A stretch of DNA of 6,056 nucleotides. Origin: an uncultured Collinsella sp. (GTDB lineage: Bacteria > Actinomycetota > Coriobacteriia > Coriobacteriales > Coriobacteriaceae). Within the stretch, counting starts at the first letter, position 1; every line of letters starts with the position of its first letter. The DNA is taken from positions 1 to 6,056 of the forward strand of contig CABSNF010000098.1 of the NCBI GenBank assembly GCA_902478995.1, given 5' to 3'. The notes under the pieces were generated by a model. That model searched no databases and was not told where the DNA came from. It worked only from the letters and a program-made list of their open reading frames with translations. This document shows positions 1-6,042 of the stretch, one piece after another. Both the position numbers and the translations under genes were made by a program.

Positions 1-46
1 TACACTTCTAGCTTCGTCGGCAGCGTCAGATGTGTATAAGAGACAG
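1..46 (+). other. Illumina Nextera adapter left on the contig end (artefact)
   Basis: This is not genomic DNA. Bases 28-46 read AGATGTGTATAAGAGACAG, the Tn5 mosaic end used in Nextera tagmentation. Bases 14-27 (TCGTCGGCAGCGTC) are the Nextera read-1 primer segment. Bases 1-5 (TACAC) fit the end of the P5 flow-cell oligo, which leaves an 8-base i5 index at 6-13 (TTCTAGCT). From memory this is Nextera XT v2 index S515. Real sequence starts at base 47. Open reading frames entering this stretch gain false peptides: LSLIHI as a C-terminus on the minus strand, and MYKRQ or MCIRDS as N-termini on the plus strand. The segment should be trimmed. Confidence 0.98.
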
Positions 47-1060
47 CTGCTGTGCCTGGCCGGCGGCGAACAGCTGGCTGGCATTCATGCCGCCCATGCC
101 ACCTGCCATGCCCATGCCCATAAAGCCGGCCATTGCGCCGTTGGGGTTAGCGGCCGCCGCGCGCATCGCGTCGCTCTGGGCGCTGGCGATGTTGGCGGCT
201 GCCATGGTGGGATCGCGCATGACCGCGGCCTTCTGCAGGTCCTTGATCATCTGCTCGTCTTCTTGCGAGGCGGCGATGGAGTTGACGCCAAAGCTCACGA
301 TCTCGACACCACGCAGGTCGCGCCAGTCGGCCGAGAGGACCTCGTTGAGCGCGCGGGCGAGCTCGGTGGTGTGGCCGGGGATGGCACTGTAGCGGATGCC
401 CATCTCCGAGATCTTGGCAAAGGCGGGCTGCAGGGCGGTGAGCAGCTCGGACTTAAGCTGGCTGTCGATCTTGTCGCGCGTATAGCTATCGGTCACGTTG
501 CCGCATACGTTGGTGTAGAACAGCAGCGGGTTGGTGATGCGGTACGAATACTCGCCGTTGCAGCGCACGGAGATGTCGACGTCCAGGCCAATGCTGTTAT
601 CGACCACGCGGAAGGGCACGGGCGAGGCGGTGCCGTACTTGTTGCCGATGATCTCCTTGGTGTTGATGAAGTAGACGCGCTGGTCCTTGCCCGCGTCGCC
701 GCCAAAGGTAAAGCGGCTGCCGATATTGGCGAAGGTCTCCTTGATGGAATCGCCCAGGCTGCCGCTAAAGACGCTCGGCTCGCTGCCGGTATCGAAGACG
801 AACTCACCGGGCTCCAGCGCGACTTCGATGATCTTGCCGTTTTGCACCACGAGCATGCCCTGGCCGTCGTTGACGGCGATGACCGAGCCGTTGGAGATGA
901 CATTGTCCTCGCCGCGCGTGTTGGAGCTGCGGCCACCGGTGCGTTTGCTGCCCTTGCAGGCCAAGACGTCAGCAGGCATCGATTCGCAGTAGATAAATTC
1001 CTTCCACTGGTCGGCCATGACGCCGCCGGCAGCACCCAATCCAGCTTTCAAGAGTCCCAT
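47..1060 (-). CDS. SPFH/band-7 domain protein, YdjI-like (3' end missing)
   Basis: This is a membrane-associated scaffold-type protein of the stomatin/prohibitin/flotillin superfamily, close to Bacillus subtilis YdjI. The start ATG (1058-1060) is preceded by a strong AAGGA site. The visible N-terminus (MGLLKAGLGAAGGVMADQWK, then the FIYCESMPADVL segment) is typical of this subfamily. Residues about 50-265 form the SPFH core, including VQNGKIIEVALEPGEFVFD and, later, VSFGVNSIA. An alpha-helical stretch follows (about 265-305), then a low-complexity Gly/Met/Ala segment (about 308-326, GFMGMGMAGGMGGM). Family members usually end in a zinc ribbon, which is not present here. Only 338 codons are genomic, the frame runs into adapter at base 46, and no native stop is seen. 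It is the third gene of a minus-strand operon, 48 bases behind the zinc-ribbon membrane protein. Older records call such proteins 'virion core protein', which is misleading. Confidence 0.9.
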
Positions 1061-1108
1061 GGTGATCTTCCTTTCTCGTCAAAGGCCGGGTGGTATTGGT
1101 CAGGATGG

Positions 1109-2431
1109 TTAATCGTCCTTGTCGTCCTTCATGACAACGGTGGTCTCGGTGTGGCTGAAGGTGTCGTGCTTCTCGGTCAGGTCGAGCTCGCCACAGTAGC
1201 AATCGGCGTGGGTGGCCTCGTTGGCCGTCTTGAGCTGGCCCACCAGCAGCACGTCTGCGATGACCACGATGATCAGCGGCGCGACGATGTTGATGAGGAT
1301 GCCCTCGATATCAAAGGTGAGGTAATCCGGATCGAAGGCGTTCTCACCCATGAAGAGGATCTGGGAGAGGACAAATCCGATCACAAAGAACAGCACCGAG
1401 GCGATAGCGAGCTTGGGCTTGGAGCAAGGAAGCTCGCCGACCATACGGCCGGTTTGGCCGTTCATGGCAAACAGGTAGCTCTTGCCGTTCCACGAGGTGG
1501 AAAGCATCCACACGGGGAACAGGGCATAGTCGCTGTCTTCCCAGGTGTAGTCGAGCTGCTTGCTTTCGACCGTGGCATCGTCGTATTCGTCGACGACGGT
1601 CTCGCGCAGGGCCGAGATCGTGCTTTCTTCCATACGGCGCTCGGCGCGCGCCTTGCAGGTCTCGCAGTCCTCGTCGTAACGGTTGGCGATGTAGCCGGGC
1701 ATATATGCGACCGAGAACGGACGCAGTGCGTCGTAGTCAAACGGCTCGATGGCGTCCATGTGGCCGTCGGGCATCTTGGATGATCCGTCGACGGGCACGC
1801 GCTTAAACGAGATATTGCCCTTGCGATAGGCATCGTAGTGGTCGGTGGTCGTGACGGTGCGGTCGGATTCCTCGGTCACGGTCTCGTTGGTCGCGTCAAA
1901 GTACACTTCGCCGTCAACGCGGGCGCCGTAGAGCCAAAACGGCACGTAGACACCTTGGACCTCGTCGATATGGTTGCCGGTGACAAAGCTCTTGGGCAGC
2001 AAGATCTTGCCCTTGTAGTGTTCCTTGAGTGCGGCCGTGACGTCGTCGTGCCCGAGCTTAAACGGAATTACCAGGTCGGGCGAGAAGTCGCCAGAGAGCT
2101 GGCCGGGCGCCACGGCGGAGTTGCCGCAGTACGGGCAGGTGGTGACGGCGACGGTGCCGTCGGACACGAGCTCGGCGCCGCACGACGAGCAGATGTAGCC
2201 GGCGTTTTGGGCCAGCTCCTGCACGGCATCGTCGACAGCAGGCTTGGGCGTTGCGGCTGCTGCATCGGCTTTGGCATCTGCCTTGTCCTGGCGCTCGCGA
2301 TAGAGGGCCTCGACTTCTTCGACTTCAAAACGAGAATCGCAGTAGTCGCAGACGAGCTTTTGCTCGGCACTGGCAAAGTGAAGGGGGCCGCCGCACGCGG
2401 GGCACTGATAGTTGACGCTCTCGAAGGCCAT
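1109..2431 (-). CDS. Double zinc-ribbon membrane protein, YdjG-like
   Basis: A 440-residue protein with two N-terminal zinc ribbons and a C-terminal membrane hairpin. The first ribbon uses C10, C13, C28 and C31. A charged Ala/Lys-rich linker (about 40-75) leads to the second, with C81, C84, C99 and C102. The central domain (about 115-335) has the family-like segments VIPFKL, YVPFWLYGARVDG and, before the membrane, FAMNGQTGRMVGELP. Two hydrophobic helices lie at about 341-360 and 377-398, followed by C411/C413 and an acidic tail ending KDDKDD. Because both helices sit near the C-terminus, both ends probably face the cytoplasm. The start ATG has an AAAGGA site upstream, and the gene lies between the DUF4428 and SPFH genes. 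It resembles B. subtilis YdjG. Databases often label relatives as TFIIB-type zinc ribbon or helicase-like proteins on the ribbon alone, but no helicase motif is visible. The biochemical role is unknown. A scaffold or partner of the SPFH protein is inferred. Confidence 0.85.
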   Translation of the reverse strand: MAFESVNYQCPACGGPLHFASAEQKLVCDYCDSRFEVEEVEALYRERQDKADAKADAAAATPKPAVDDAVQELAQNAGYICSSCGAELVSDGTVAVTTCPYCGNSAVAPGQLSGDFSPDLVIPFKLGHDDVTAALKEHYKGKILLPKSFVTGNHIDEVQGVYVPFWLYGARVDGEVYFDATNETVTEESDRTVTTTDHYDAYRKGNISFKRVPVDGSSKMPDGHMDAIEPFDYDALRPFSVAYMPGYIANRYDEDCETCKARAERRMEESTISALRETVVDEYDDATVESKQLDYTWEDSDYALFPVWMLSTSWNGKSYLFAMNGQTGRMVGELPCSKPKLAIASVLFFVIGFVLSQILFMGENAFDPDYLTFDIEGILINIVAPLIIVVIADVLLVGQLKTANEATHADCYCGELDLTEKHDTFSHTETTVVMKDDKDD

Positions 2432-2455
2432 GATCGGTCCTTTCGCTGCCGGAGG

Positions 2456-3193
2456 CTATGCGCCGATGGCGCCGCCGCAGTATTCGCAGCGCCCACTGGC
2501 ATCGGGAATGGTGGTGGCTCCGCAGAAGGGGCAGGTCACCGCGGTCTTGGGGGCCTTGGCGGCCACGACGCTGTCGCGCGTCTCCTGGCGCAGCTGCACC
2601 AGCGCATCGCGGACTTCAGTTGCCTGGCGCTTGGCCTCGCGATATTCGATGGAGCCGCGCTGATCGATGGTGGAGTCGTTCACGCGCAGGTTGATCTCGG
2701 TGAAGTACGGCGTGTTGACGTGAATGGTCAGGTTAAAGTCGTAATCCAGGTCGTAATGCGGCGGGTCGTAGCTCTCGCGCTCGCCGTCCTTGGTCTCGCG
2801 ATAGATCTCGGTGCGCTGCTCGTCGATATCCATATCGCAGCCGAGTACCTGCGAGAACTCGATGATGTCGGGATTGGCGTCGCGCCAGCGGCTCTGCGAA
2901 GTGATGATCAGCAGGCCCGCGTCCTCATCGAGCATAATATTGGTGCGCCCGGCAGAAAGCGTGCGCGTGGGGTTGAACGAAGACAGGCGCTCGGCGTTGG
3001 CCTCGCGGTAGGCGAGTTGCTCACGGATATCGTCCGCGGTGCTGGAGCGATAGCCGTGAAAGTAGGGGGAGAGCTTGCCGGCGCACTCTTTGCACAGGTA
3101 GCCTTCATTGATTTTTGTCTTACCTAGAAGTCCCAGCTCGGTACCGCAAATCGCGCACTCTTTCTTCTCGAACATCTTGTCAAAGAAGCCCAT
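2456..3193 (-). CDS. DUF4428-type protein with zinc clusters at both ends
   Basis: A 245-residue, probably cytosolic protein that heads the minus-strand operon. The N-terminal cluster is C13-x2-C16 then C34-x2-C37, within CAICGTELGLLGKTKI and GYLCKECAGKL, which is the pattern of the DUF4428 family. The middle (about 75-175) looks beta-rich, for example TNIMLDEDAGLLIITSQ and LTIHVNTPYFTEINLRVND. A charged helix rich in Arg, Gln and Glu follows (about 183-208). The C-terminus is a second zinc ribbon: C221-x2-C224 and C236-x2-C239. The start at 3191-3193 is supported by a GGGAGG site 7-8 bases upstream. No signal peptide or membrane helix is visible. Its stop is 24 bases before the next gene, so co-transcription is likely. 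Function is unknown. The shared use of zinc ribbons with both downstream proteins suggests a common complex, which is an inference. Confidence 0.85.
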   Translation of the reverse strand: MGFFDKMFEKKECAICGTELGLLGKTKINEGYLCKECAGKLSPYFHGYRSSTADDIREQLAYREANAERLSSFNPTRTLSAGRTNIMLDEDAGLLIITSQSRWRDANPDIIEFSQVLGCDMDIDEQRTEIYRETKDGERESYDPPHYDLDYDFNLTIHVNTPYFTEINLRVNDSTIDQRGSIEYREAKRQATEVRDALVQLRQETRDSVVAAKAPKTAVTCPFCGATTIPDASGRCEYCGGAIGA

Positions 3194-3201
3194 GGCTGCC
3201 T

Positions 3202-3239
3202 CCCATCAACAGGTAGCGTGTGTCACTTTTGATGATGGG
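3202..3239 (-). promoter_or_regulatory. Possible leader hairpin near the ribosome binding site of the DUF4428 gene
   Basis: In the minus-strand leader, CCCATCA (3233-3239) can pair with TGATGGG (3202-3208) across a 24-base loop. The downstream arm abuts and partly overlaps the GGGAGG ribosome binding site, so pairing could limit ribosome access. The stem is only 7 bp and may be chance. I found no convincing -35/-10 pair for this operon between here and the repeats. Confidence 0.25.
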
Positions 3240-3311
3240 GGAGTGCGTGATCCTTCGCGATACCCAGACGGCTCAAGGAGTCTCCACAACTGGGACACAT
3301 GGCCCATTTTT

Positions 3312-3346
3312 GACTAGTCATTGGGGACGTACTTAAACGACTAGTC
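3312..3346. repeat. Hairpin of repeat unit 1
   Basis: The 8-base arms GACTAGTC at 3312-3319 and 3339-3346 are themselves palindromic, so the two copies pair fully across a 19-base loop that contains most of the conserved core. The base pairs T3315-A3343 and G3317-C3341 are replaced in unit 2 by C-G pairs at the same stem positions. Confidence 0.7.
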
Positions 3347-3364
3347 GCGGGGGACACTCTTCGG

Positions 3365-3395
3365 CCACTCATTGGGGACGTACTTAAATGAGTGG
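3365..3395. repeat. Hairpin of repeat unit 2
   Basis: The arms CCACTCAT (3365-3372) and ATGAGTGG (3388-3395) form an 8-bp perfect stem around a 15-base loop carrying the shared core. The pairs C3366-G3394 and C3368-G3392 correspond to T-A and G-C in unit 1. A3371-T3389 pairs here but is A/C in unit 1. Confidence 0.7.
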
Positions 3396-3452
3396 TAGTT
3401 GGAGACACTCCTGGCCGAGCTAGAGATCGCGCGCGTCCCTTCTGGTCCATGC

Positions 3453-3510
3453 GGCTCAAAATCGCGGCGTGATGTGGACGGCTGGGGTCGAATTGGCAGC
3501 ATTTCGAGCC
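3453..3510. repeat. Imperfect inverted repeat upstream of the LuxR-type gene
   Basis: GGCTCAAAAT (3453-3462) and ATTTCGAGCC (3501-3510) match as an inverted repeat at 9 of 10 positions, with 38 bases between them. The right arm ends about 27 bases before the extended -10 element of the regulator, so a binding site, an autoregulatory operator or a remnant of a mobile repeat are all possible. No other feature was found in 3413-3536. Confidence 0.35.
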
Positions 3511-3536
3511 TGGCTTCGATATTGAGACTTGTTCTC

Positions 3537-3545
3537 TGTTAAAAT
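3537..3545 (+). promoter_or_regulatory. Extended -10 promoter for the LuxR-type gene
   Basis: TGTTAAAAT matches the extended -10 form TGnTATAAT with one change in the hexamer (TAAAAT, 3540-3545). No good -35 sits at 16-18 bases; the nearest candidate, TTGAGA at 3522-3527, is only 12 bases away, so the extended -10 would carry the promoter. Transcription would begin near 3552, which excludes the in-frame TTG at 3529 as the start codon and leaves a leader of about 28 bases. Confidence 0.5.
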
Positions 3546-3569
3546 AGATTTCCAGACAATTGAGCGACT

Positions 3570-3573
3570 GGGG
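3570..3573 (+). promoter_or_regulatory. Ribosome binding site that sets the LuxR-type start
   Basis: GGGG at 3570-3573 lies 6 bases before the ATG at 3580. The next in-frame ATG (3589) has its G-run only one base away, too close to serve. Together with the -10 element at 3540-3545 this favours 3580. Confidence 0.5.
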
Positions 3574-3579
3574 TTAACC

Positions 3580-5124
3580 ATGAGGGGCATGGGAGACACA
3601 ACCGCATATTTGCGTCGGGGCATTCGGGAGATTATATGCCTGGCGCTGTTCTTCTCCACGTTTTTGGCGTGCGAGTATCTTTTTGATGTGCGCATGGCCG
3701 AGTTCGTGTCTCCGAACGAGGTCGTTATTTATGAGAGCCTTGTCATCGGCGCGAGCGTGATTGGCTTTTTTGTGCGTCCCATTCTGTACTATCGCCGTCC
3801 CCATGCTATCGACGCAACGAGTGACGTCACGGGCGTTTTGCTGGTGGCGGCATTGCTGCTGTTGATTATGGCGGTTCAGGTTGAGGTGGTAATTGCCGGC
3901 GGTTTGGTGGCGTGCTGCGCGCTGGGCTACTGCGGATCGACTGCTCATGCAAATTTTGCGAGGCGCTTTGCACGGACGCCCTGCTTGGCGCGTGCGGCTG
4001 CACTTTCCTACGCCATGGGCGTTCTGGTGCAGGTGCTCAACCACATGGTGATGCCTGCCGGCATTCCTCAGCAGGCTGTTCTGGTCGTCTGTGCGATCGC
4101 GCAGGTGGCGTCGCTCCACGGCGCCCGACGCGCCAAGCTGCGCGACGAGTCCGATCCCAGCTTTGAACCCAGTGTTGCCGGGCTTTCGGTAGATGCTTTG
4201 GAATATGGCGCCAAGTGGCAAGACGATCCCAAGGCAAAGGCGGCATTCCGCCGCGCCGTGGTCCGCCTGACCGTGGCGACGGCGTATCTTTCCGGCGTAT
4301 TCGCCGCTCTCAACGCGGGTCTCACAACCTTGCATGCTACCGGAGCCGTTGATTTGGTTGACTGGCCGCGCCTGCTGCTTGTCGTGAGCTCGTTGGCTGC
4401 CGGCGTCCTATTTGACCTGCACGGCCGCTCGTATATGAATATCGGCATGACATGTGCCGCCATAATGTCCACGCTTTCGTTCTTTGTGCTCATCGTCGAT
4501 GGCAATGGCGGCAACGAGCTTGCTGCCACAATCATCTTTTATCTGGGCTCGGGCTTCTTTGTGGTGTTCTTTACCACAAAATATGCCGCCGTCTCGCTCT
4601 ATGCGCGCTGGTCATATTTTTGGCCGTGCATGGGTCGCGTCGTCAACAACGTGTGCTCGATGCTCGTGACGGCGCCGGCGGTGGCGATCATCTCGAGTCA
4701 AAACGTGCTGGCTGCGATCGGTGCGGCGCTCGTGATGTTTGTGGGCATTGCGATTACGCTGCTGGGGCAGTTGGGGCAACGAGACGATGCTGCCGTGATG
4801 CAGGATGGCCTGCCGCTTGCCACCGACGATCTTGGTGGGGATCTTGCGCCCACATGCTCCGACCCCGAGCCCGTGGAGGCAGCGGAGCTCACGTCCGATG
4901 AACGCCTCGATGCTTTCGTCGCCACCTTTGGGCTTACAGAGCGCGAGCGCGATATTCTTGAGGTATTGGTCGCTTCGGACCAGAGCGTTCAGGACATCGC
5001 CACAACGCTCTTCCTTTCGCGCTCCACGCTCTATCGTCACATTTCCTCGATTAACAAAAAGACCGGCACCGCCTCGCGTGTGGCCCTTATCAACTTCTTC
5101 TGGTCTTGGACACCAAATGATTAG
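3580..5124 (+). CDS. Membrane-embedded LuxR-family transcriptional regulator
   Basis: A 514-residue regulator with a long hydrophobic N-terminal half and a C-terminal LuxR-type DNA-binding domain. Hydrophobic segments that could be membrane helices lie near residues 17-34, 50-70, 85-118 (two), 140-158, 162-180, 228-247, 264-280, 285-306, 313-331, 355-372 and 376-398, giving about 11-12. A charged segment (about 183-225) forms a cytoplasmic-looking loop, and an acidic linker (about 400-440) precedes the helix-turn-helix (about 445-510). That domain opens with LTERERDILEVL and contains the recognition helix region LSRSTLYRHISSINKKTG. There is no receiver domain, so it is not a classical two-component response regulator. 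The architecture is common and heavily amplified in Coriobacteriia. It probably senses something in or across the membrane, but ligand and targets cannot be read from the sequence. It is transcribed away from the zinc-ribbon/SPFH operon. A longer version from TTG 3529 is rejected because that codon overlaps the promoter. Confidence 0.9.
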   Translation: MRGMGDTTAYLRRGIREIICLALFFSTFLACEYLFDVRMAEFVSPNEVVIYESLVIGASVIGFFVRPILYYRRPHAIDATSDVTGVLLVAALLLLIMAVQVEVVIAGGLVACCALGYCGSTAHANFARRFARTPCLARAAALSYAMGVLVQVLNHMVMPAGIPQQAVLVVCAIAQVASLHGARRAKLRDESDPSFEPSVAGLSVDALEYGAKWQDDPKAKAAFRRAVVRLTVATAYLSGVFAALNAGLTTLHATGAVDLVDWPRLLLVVSSLAAGVLFDLHGRSYMNIGMTCAAIMSTLSFFVLIVDGNGGNELAATIIFYLGSGFFVVFFTTKYAAVSLYARWSYFWPCMGRVVNNVCSMLVTAPAVAIISSQNVLAAIGAALVMFVGIAITLLGQLGQRDDAAVMQDGLPLATDDLGGDLAPTCSDPEPVEAAELTSDERLDAFVATFGLTERERDILEVLVASDQSVQDIATTLFLSRSTLYRHISSINKKTGTASRVALINFFWSWTPND

Positions 5125-5143
5125 CGTATGAGCCGCCGCCCAG

Positions 5144-5161
5144 CCCCTTACTCTAACGGGG
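5144..5161 (+). terminator. Weak hairpin after the LuxR-type gene
   Basis: CCCCTTA (5144-5150) can pair with TAA-C-GGGG (5154-5161) with one bulged C and a 3-base loop, 20 bases after the stop codon. There is no T-run, so it is not a convincing intrinsic terminator. It is the only candidate between this gene and pyrE. Confidence 0.2.
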
Positions 5162-5204
5162 GATGTGGCCTCAAAGCACGCCCACATCGACGCCTCGCCT
5201 GCGC

Positions 5205-5210
5205 TAAACT
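5205..5210 (+). promoter_or_regulatory. Possible -10 element for pyrE
   Basis: TAAACT, 35 bases before the pyrE start, resembles a -10 hexamer (TATAAT, 4 of 6). No clear -35 is seen 16-18 bases upstream, so the call is weak. The 120-base gap between the two genes makes some promoter for pyrE likely. Confidence 0.3.
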
Positions 5211-5244
5211 GAAGAGCACGTACGCAATTACGAGAGGAGCCCGC

Positions 5245-5928
5245 ATGGAGGCTTACAAGCAAGAGTTCATCAAGTTTATGGTTGAGTCCGACGTTCTTAA
5301 GTTCGGCAGCTTTACGCTCAAGAGCGGCCGCCAGTCCCCGTTCTTTATGAACGCCGGCGCTTACGTGACGGGCTACCAGCTCAAGAAGCTGGGCGAGTAT
5401 TACGCCCAGGCCATCCACGATAACTTTGGCGACGACTTTGATGTGCTGTTTGGACCGGCCTACAAGGGTATTCCGCTGGCCGTCGTGACCGCAATTGCCT
5501 ACCACGAGCTGTACGGCAAGGAGGTCAAGTACTGCTGCGACCGCAAGGAGGCCAAGGACCACGGCGCCGACAAGGGCAACCTGCTGGGCTACGAGCCTCA
5601 GGACGGCGACCGCGTGGTCATGGTCGAGGACGTCACCACCAGCGGCAAGTCCATCGACGAGACCTATCCCAAGGTCAAGGCTGCTGCCGATGTCGAGATC
5701 AAGGGCCTGATCGTGTCCCTCAACCGCATGGAGGTCGGCAAGGGTGGCGTGACCACCGCTCAGAAGGAGATCGAGGCCAAGTACGGTTTCCCCGTCGCGA
5801 GCATCGTTTCCATGGCCGAGGTCGTCGAGACCCTCTACAACCACGAGATCGACGGCAAGGTCGTTATCGATGACGAGCTTAAGACCGCCATCGACGACTA
5901 CTACGAGCAGTACGGAGCACGGGAGTAG
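5245..5928 (+). CDS. pyrE: Orotate phosphoribosyltransferase
   Basis: This cytosolic enzyme of de novo pyrimidine synthesis joins orotate to PRPP to give orotidine 5'-phosphate and pyrophosphate. The protein has 227 residues, normal for the family. Visible motifs are FGSFTLKSGRQSPFFMNAG (20-38), FGPAYKGIPLA (69-79), the catalytic loop RKEAKDHG (100-107, with K101, K104 and H106) and the PRPP-binding loop VVMVEDVTTSGKS (124-136, with the acidic pair E128-D129). RKEAKDHG matches my memory of Escherichia coli PyrE, which suggests the dimeric E. coli-like type. The ATG at 5245 is chosen because GAGAGGAG (5232-5239) precedes it at good spacing. The upstream in-frame ATG (5128) would add 39 residues unlike the family. 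Codons are strongly C/G-ending, as in well-expressed genes. No other pyr gene lies in the window, and no pyrimidine-responsive leader is visible. Confidence 0.97.
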   Translation: MEAYKQEFIKFMVESDVLKFGSFTLKSGRQSPFFMNAGAYVTGYQLKKLGEYYAQAIHDNFGDDFDVLFGPAYKGIPLAVVTAIAYHELYGKEVKYCCDRKEAKDHGADKGNLLGYEPQDGDRVVMVEDVTTSGKSIDETYPKVKAAADVEIKGLIVSLNRMEVGKGGVTTAQKEIEAKYGFPVASIVSMAEVVETLYNHEIDGKVVIDDELKTAIDDYYEQYGARE

Positions 5929-5931
5929 GTA

Positions 5932-5959
5932 GTTACGCGGGTTTACCAACCCGCGTAAC
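5932..5959 (+). terminator. Perfect 12-bp hairpin just after pyrE
   Basis: GTTACGCGGGTT (5932-5943) and AACCCGCGTAAC (5948-5959) pair perfectly around the loop TACC, starting 3 bases after the pyrE stop. No T-run follows, so simple intrinsic termination is doubtful. It may protect the 3' end of the transcript or act together with the downstream terminator. Confidence 0.6.
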
Positions 5960-6007
5960 GGCTCGACGCTGCGCGGGCCGCATTTGGACAATCTGACGTT
6001 CAACTTC

Positions 6008-6042
6008 AAGGGCGCGACCAGAAGGTCAGCGCCCTTTCGTTT
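6008..6042 (+). terminator. Probable intrinsic terminator of pyrE
   Basis: AAGGGCGC-GACC (6008-6019) pairs with GGTC-A-GCGCCCTT (6024-6036) around an AGAA loop, with one bulged A. The stem is followed by a broken T-tract (TTTCGTTT, counting the last stem bases). The reverse strand has no T-run after the stem, so the plus-strand reading, ending pyrE, fits better. Between this and the upstream hairpin (5960-6007) I see nothing else. Confidence 0.65.

Larger units (their letters stand above)
3311..3412. repeat. Two tandem 51-base hairpin units (REP-like)
   Basis: Two units start 51 bases apart. Both contain the identical 18-base core ATTGGGGACGTACTTAAA (3320-3337 and 3371-3388), and both have GACACTC 33 bases after the core start (3353 and 3404). 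In unit 1 the core is flanked by GACTAGTC (3312-3319) and GACTAGTC (3339-3346), which can pair. In unit 2 the flanks are CCACTCAT (3365-3372) and ATGAGTGG (3388-3395). The stems differ by paired substitutions, which points to a conserved hairpin. A partial motif, GGGACAC followed by GGCC, also appears at 3292-3304, giving three spaced copies. The short GGGGAC-type hairpins in an intergenic site recall REP elements moved by Y1/RAYT transposases. No transposase gene is in the window, so that link is an inference. Confidence 0.75.

Noticed and set aside
28..46. Genuine Tn5-type transposon end
   Set aside because: The 19-base mosaic end is preceded by the Nextera primer and index at the very edge of the contig, so library construction explains it.
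32..1783. A 583-codon open frame on the plus strand, opposite the SPFH and zinc-ribbon genes
   Set aside because: It begins inside the adapter (MYKRQ), has low-complexity Val/Gly/Ala/Asp composition typical of antisense frames in GC-rich DNA, and overlaps two well-supported genes.
1109..2431. Helicase or primosomal protein annotation for the zinc-ribbon membrane gene
   Set aside because: Only the zinc ribbons resemble such proteins. There are no Walker or helicase motifs, and two membrane helices are present.
3311..3412. CRISPR array
   Set aside because: There are only two units with partly diverged, self-pairing flanks rather than unique spacers, and no cas gene is present.
3223..3459. A 78-codon minus-strand frame across the intergenic repeats
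   Set aside because: Its sequence is largely a translation of the two repeat units (THLSTSPM / SRLSTSPM); no ribosome binding site or domain supports it.
3529..3579. A 17-residue N-terminal extension of the regulator from TTG 3529
   Set aside because: The codon lies upstream of and overlaps the extended -10 element, and it has no ribosome binding site.
5128..5244. A 39-residue N-terminal extension of PyrE from ATG 5128
   Set aside because: The added residues do not resemble the family, and the strong GAGAGGAG site points to 5245.
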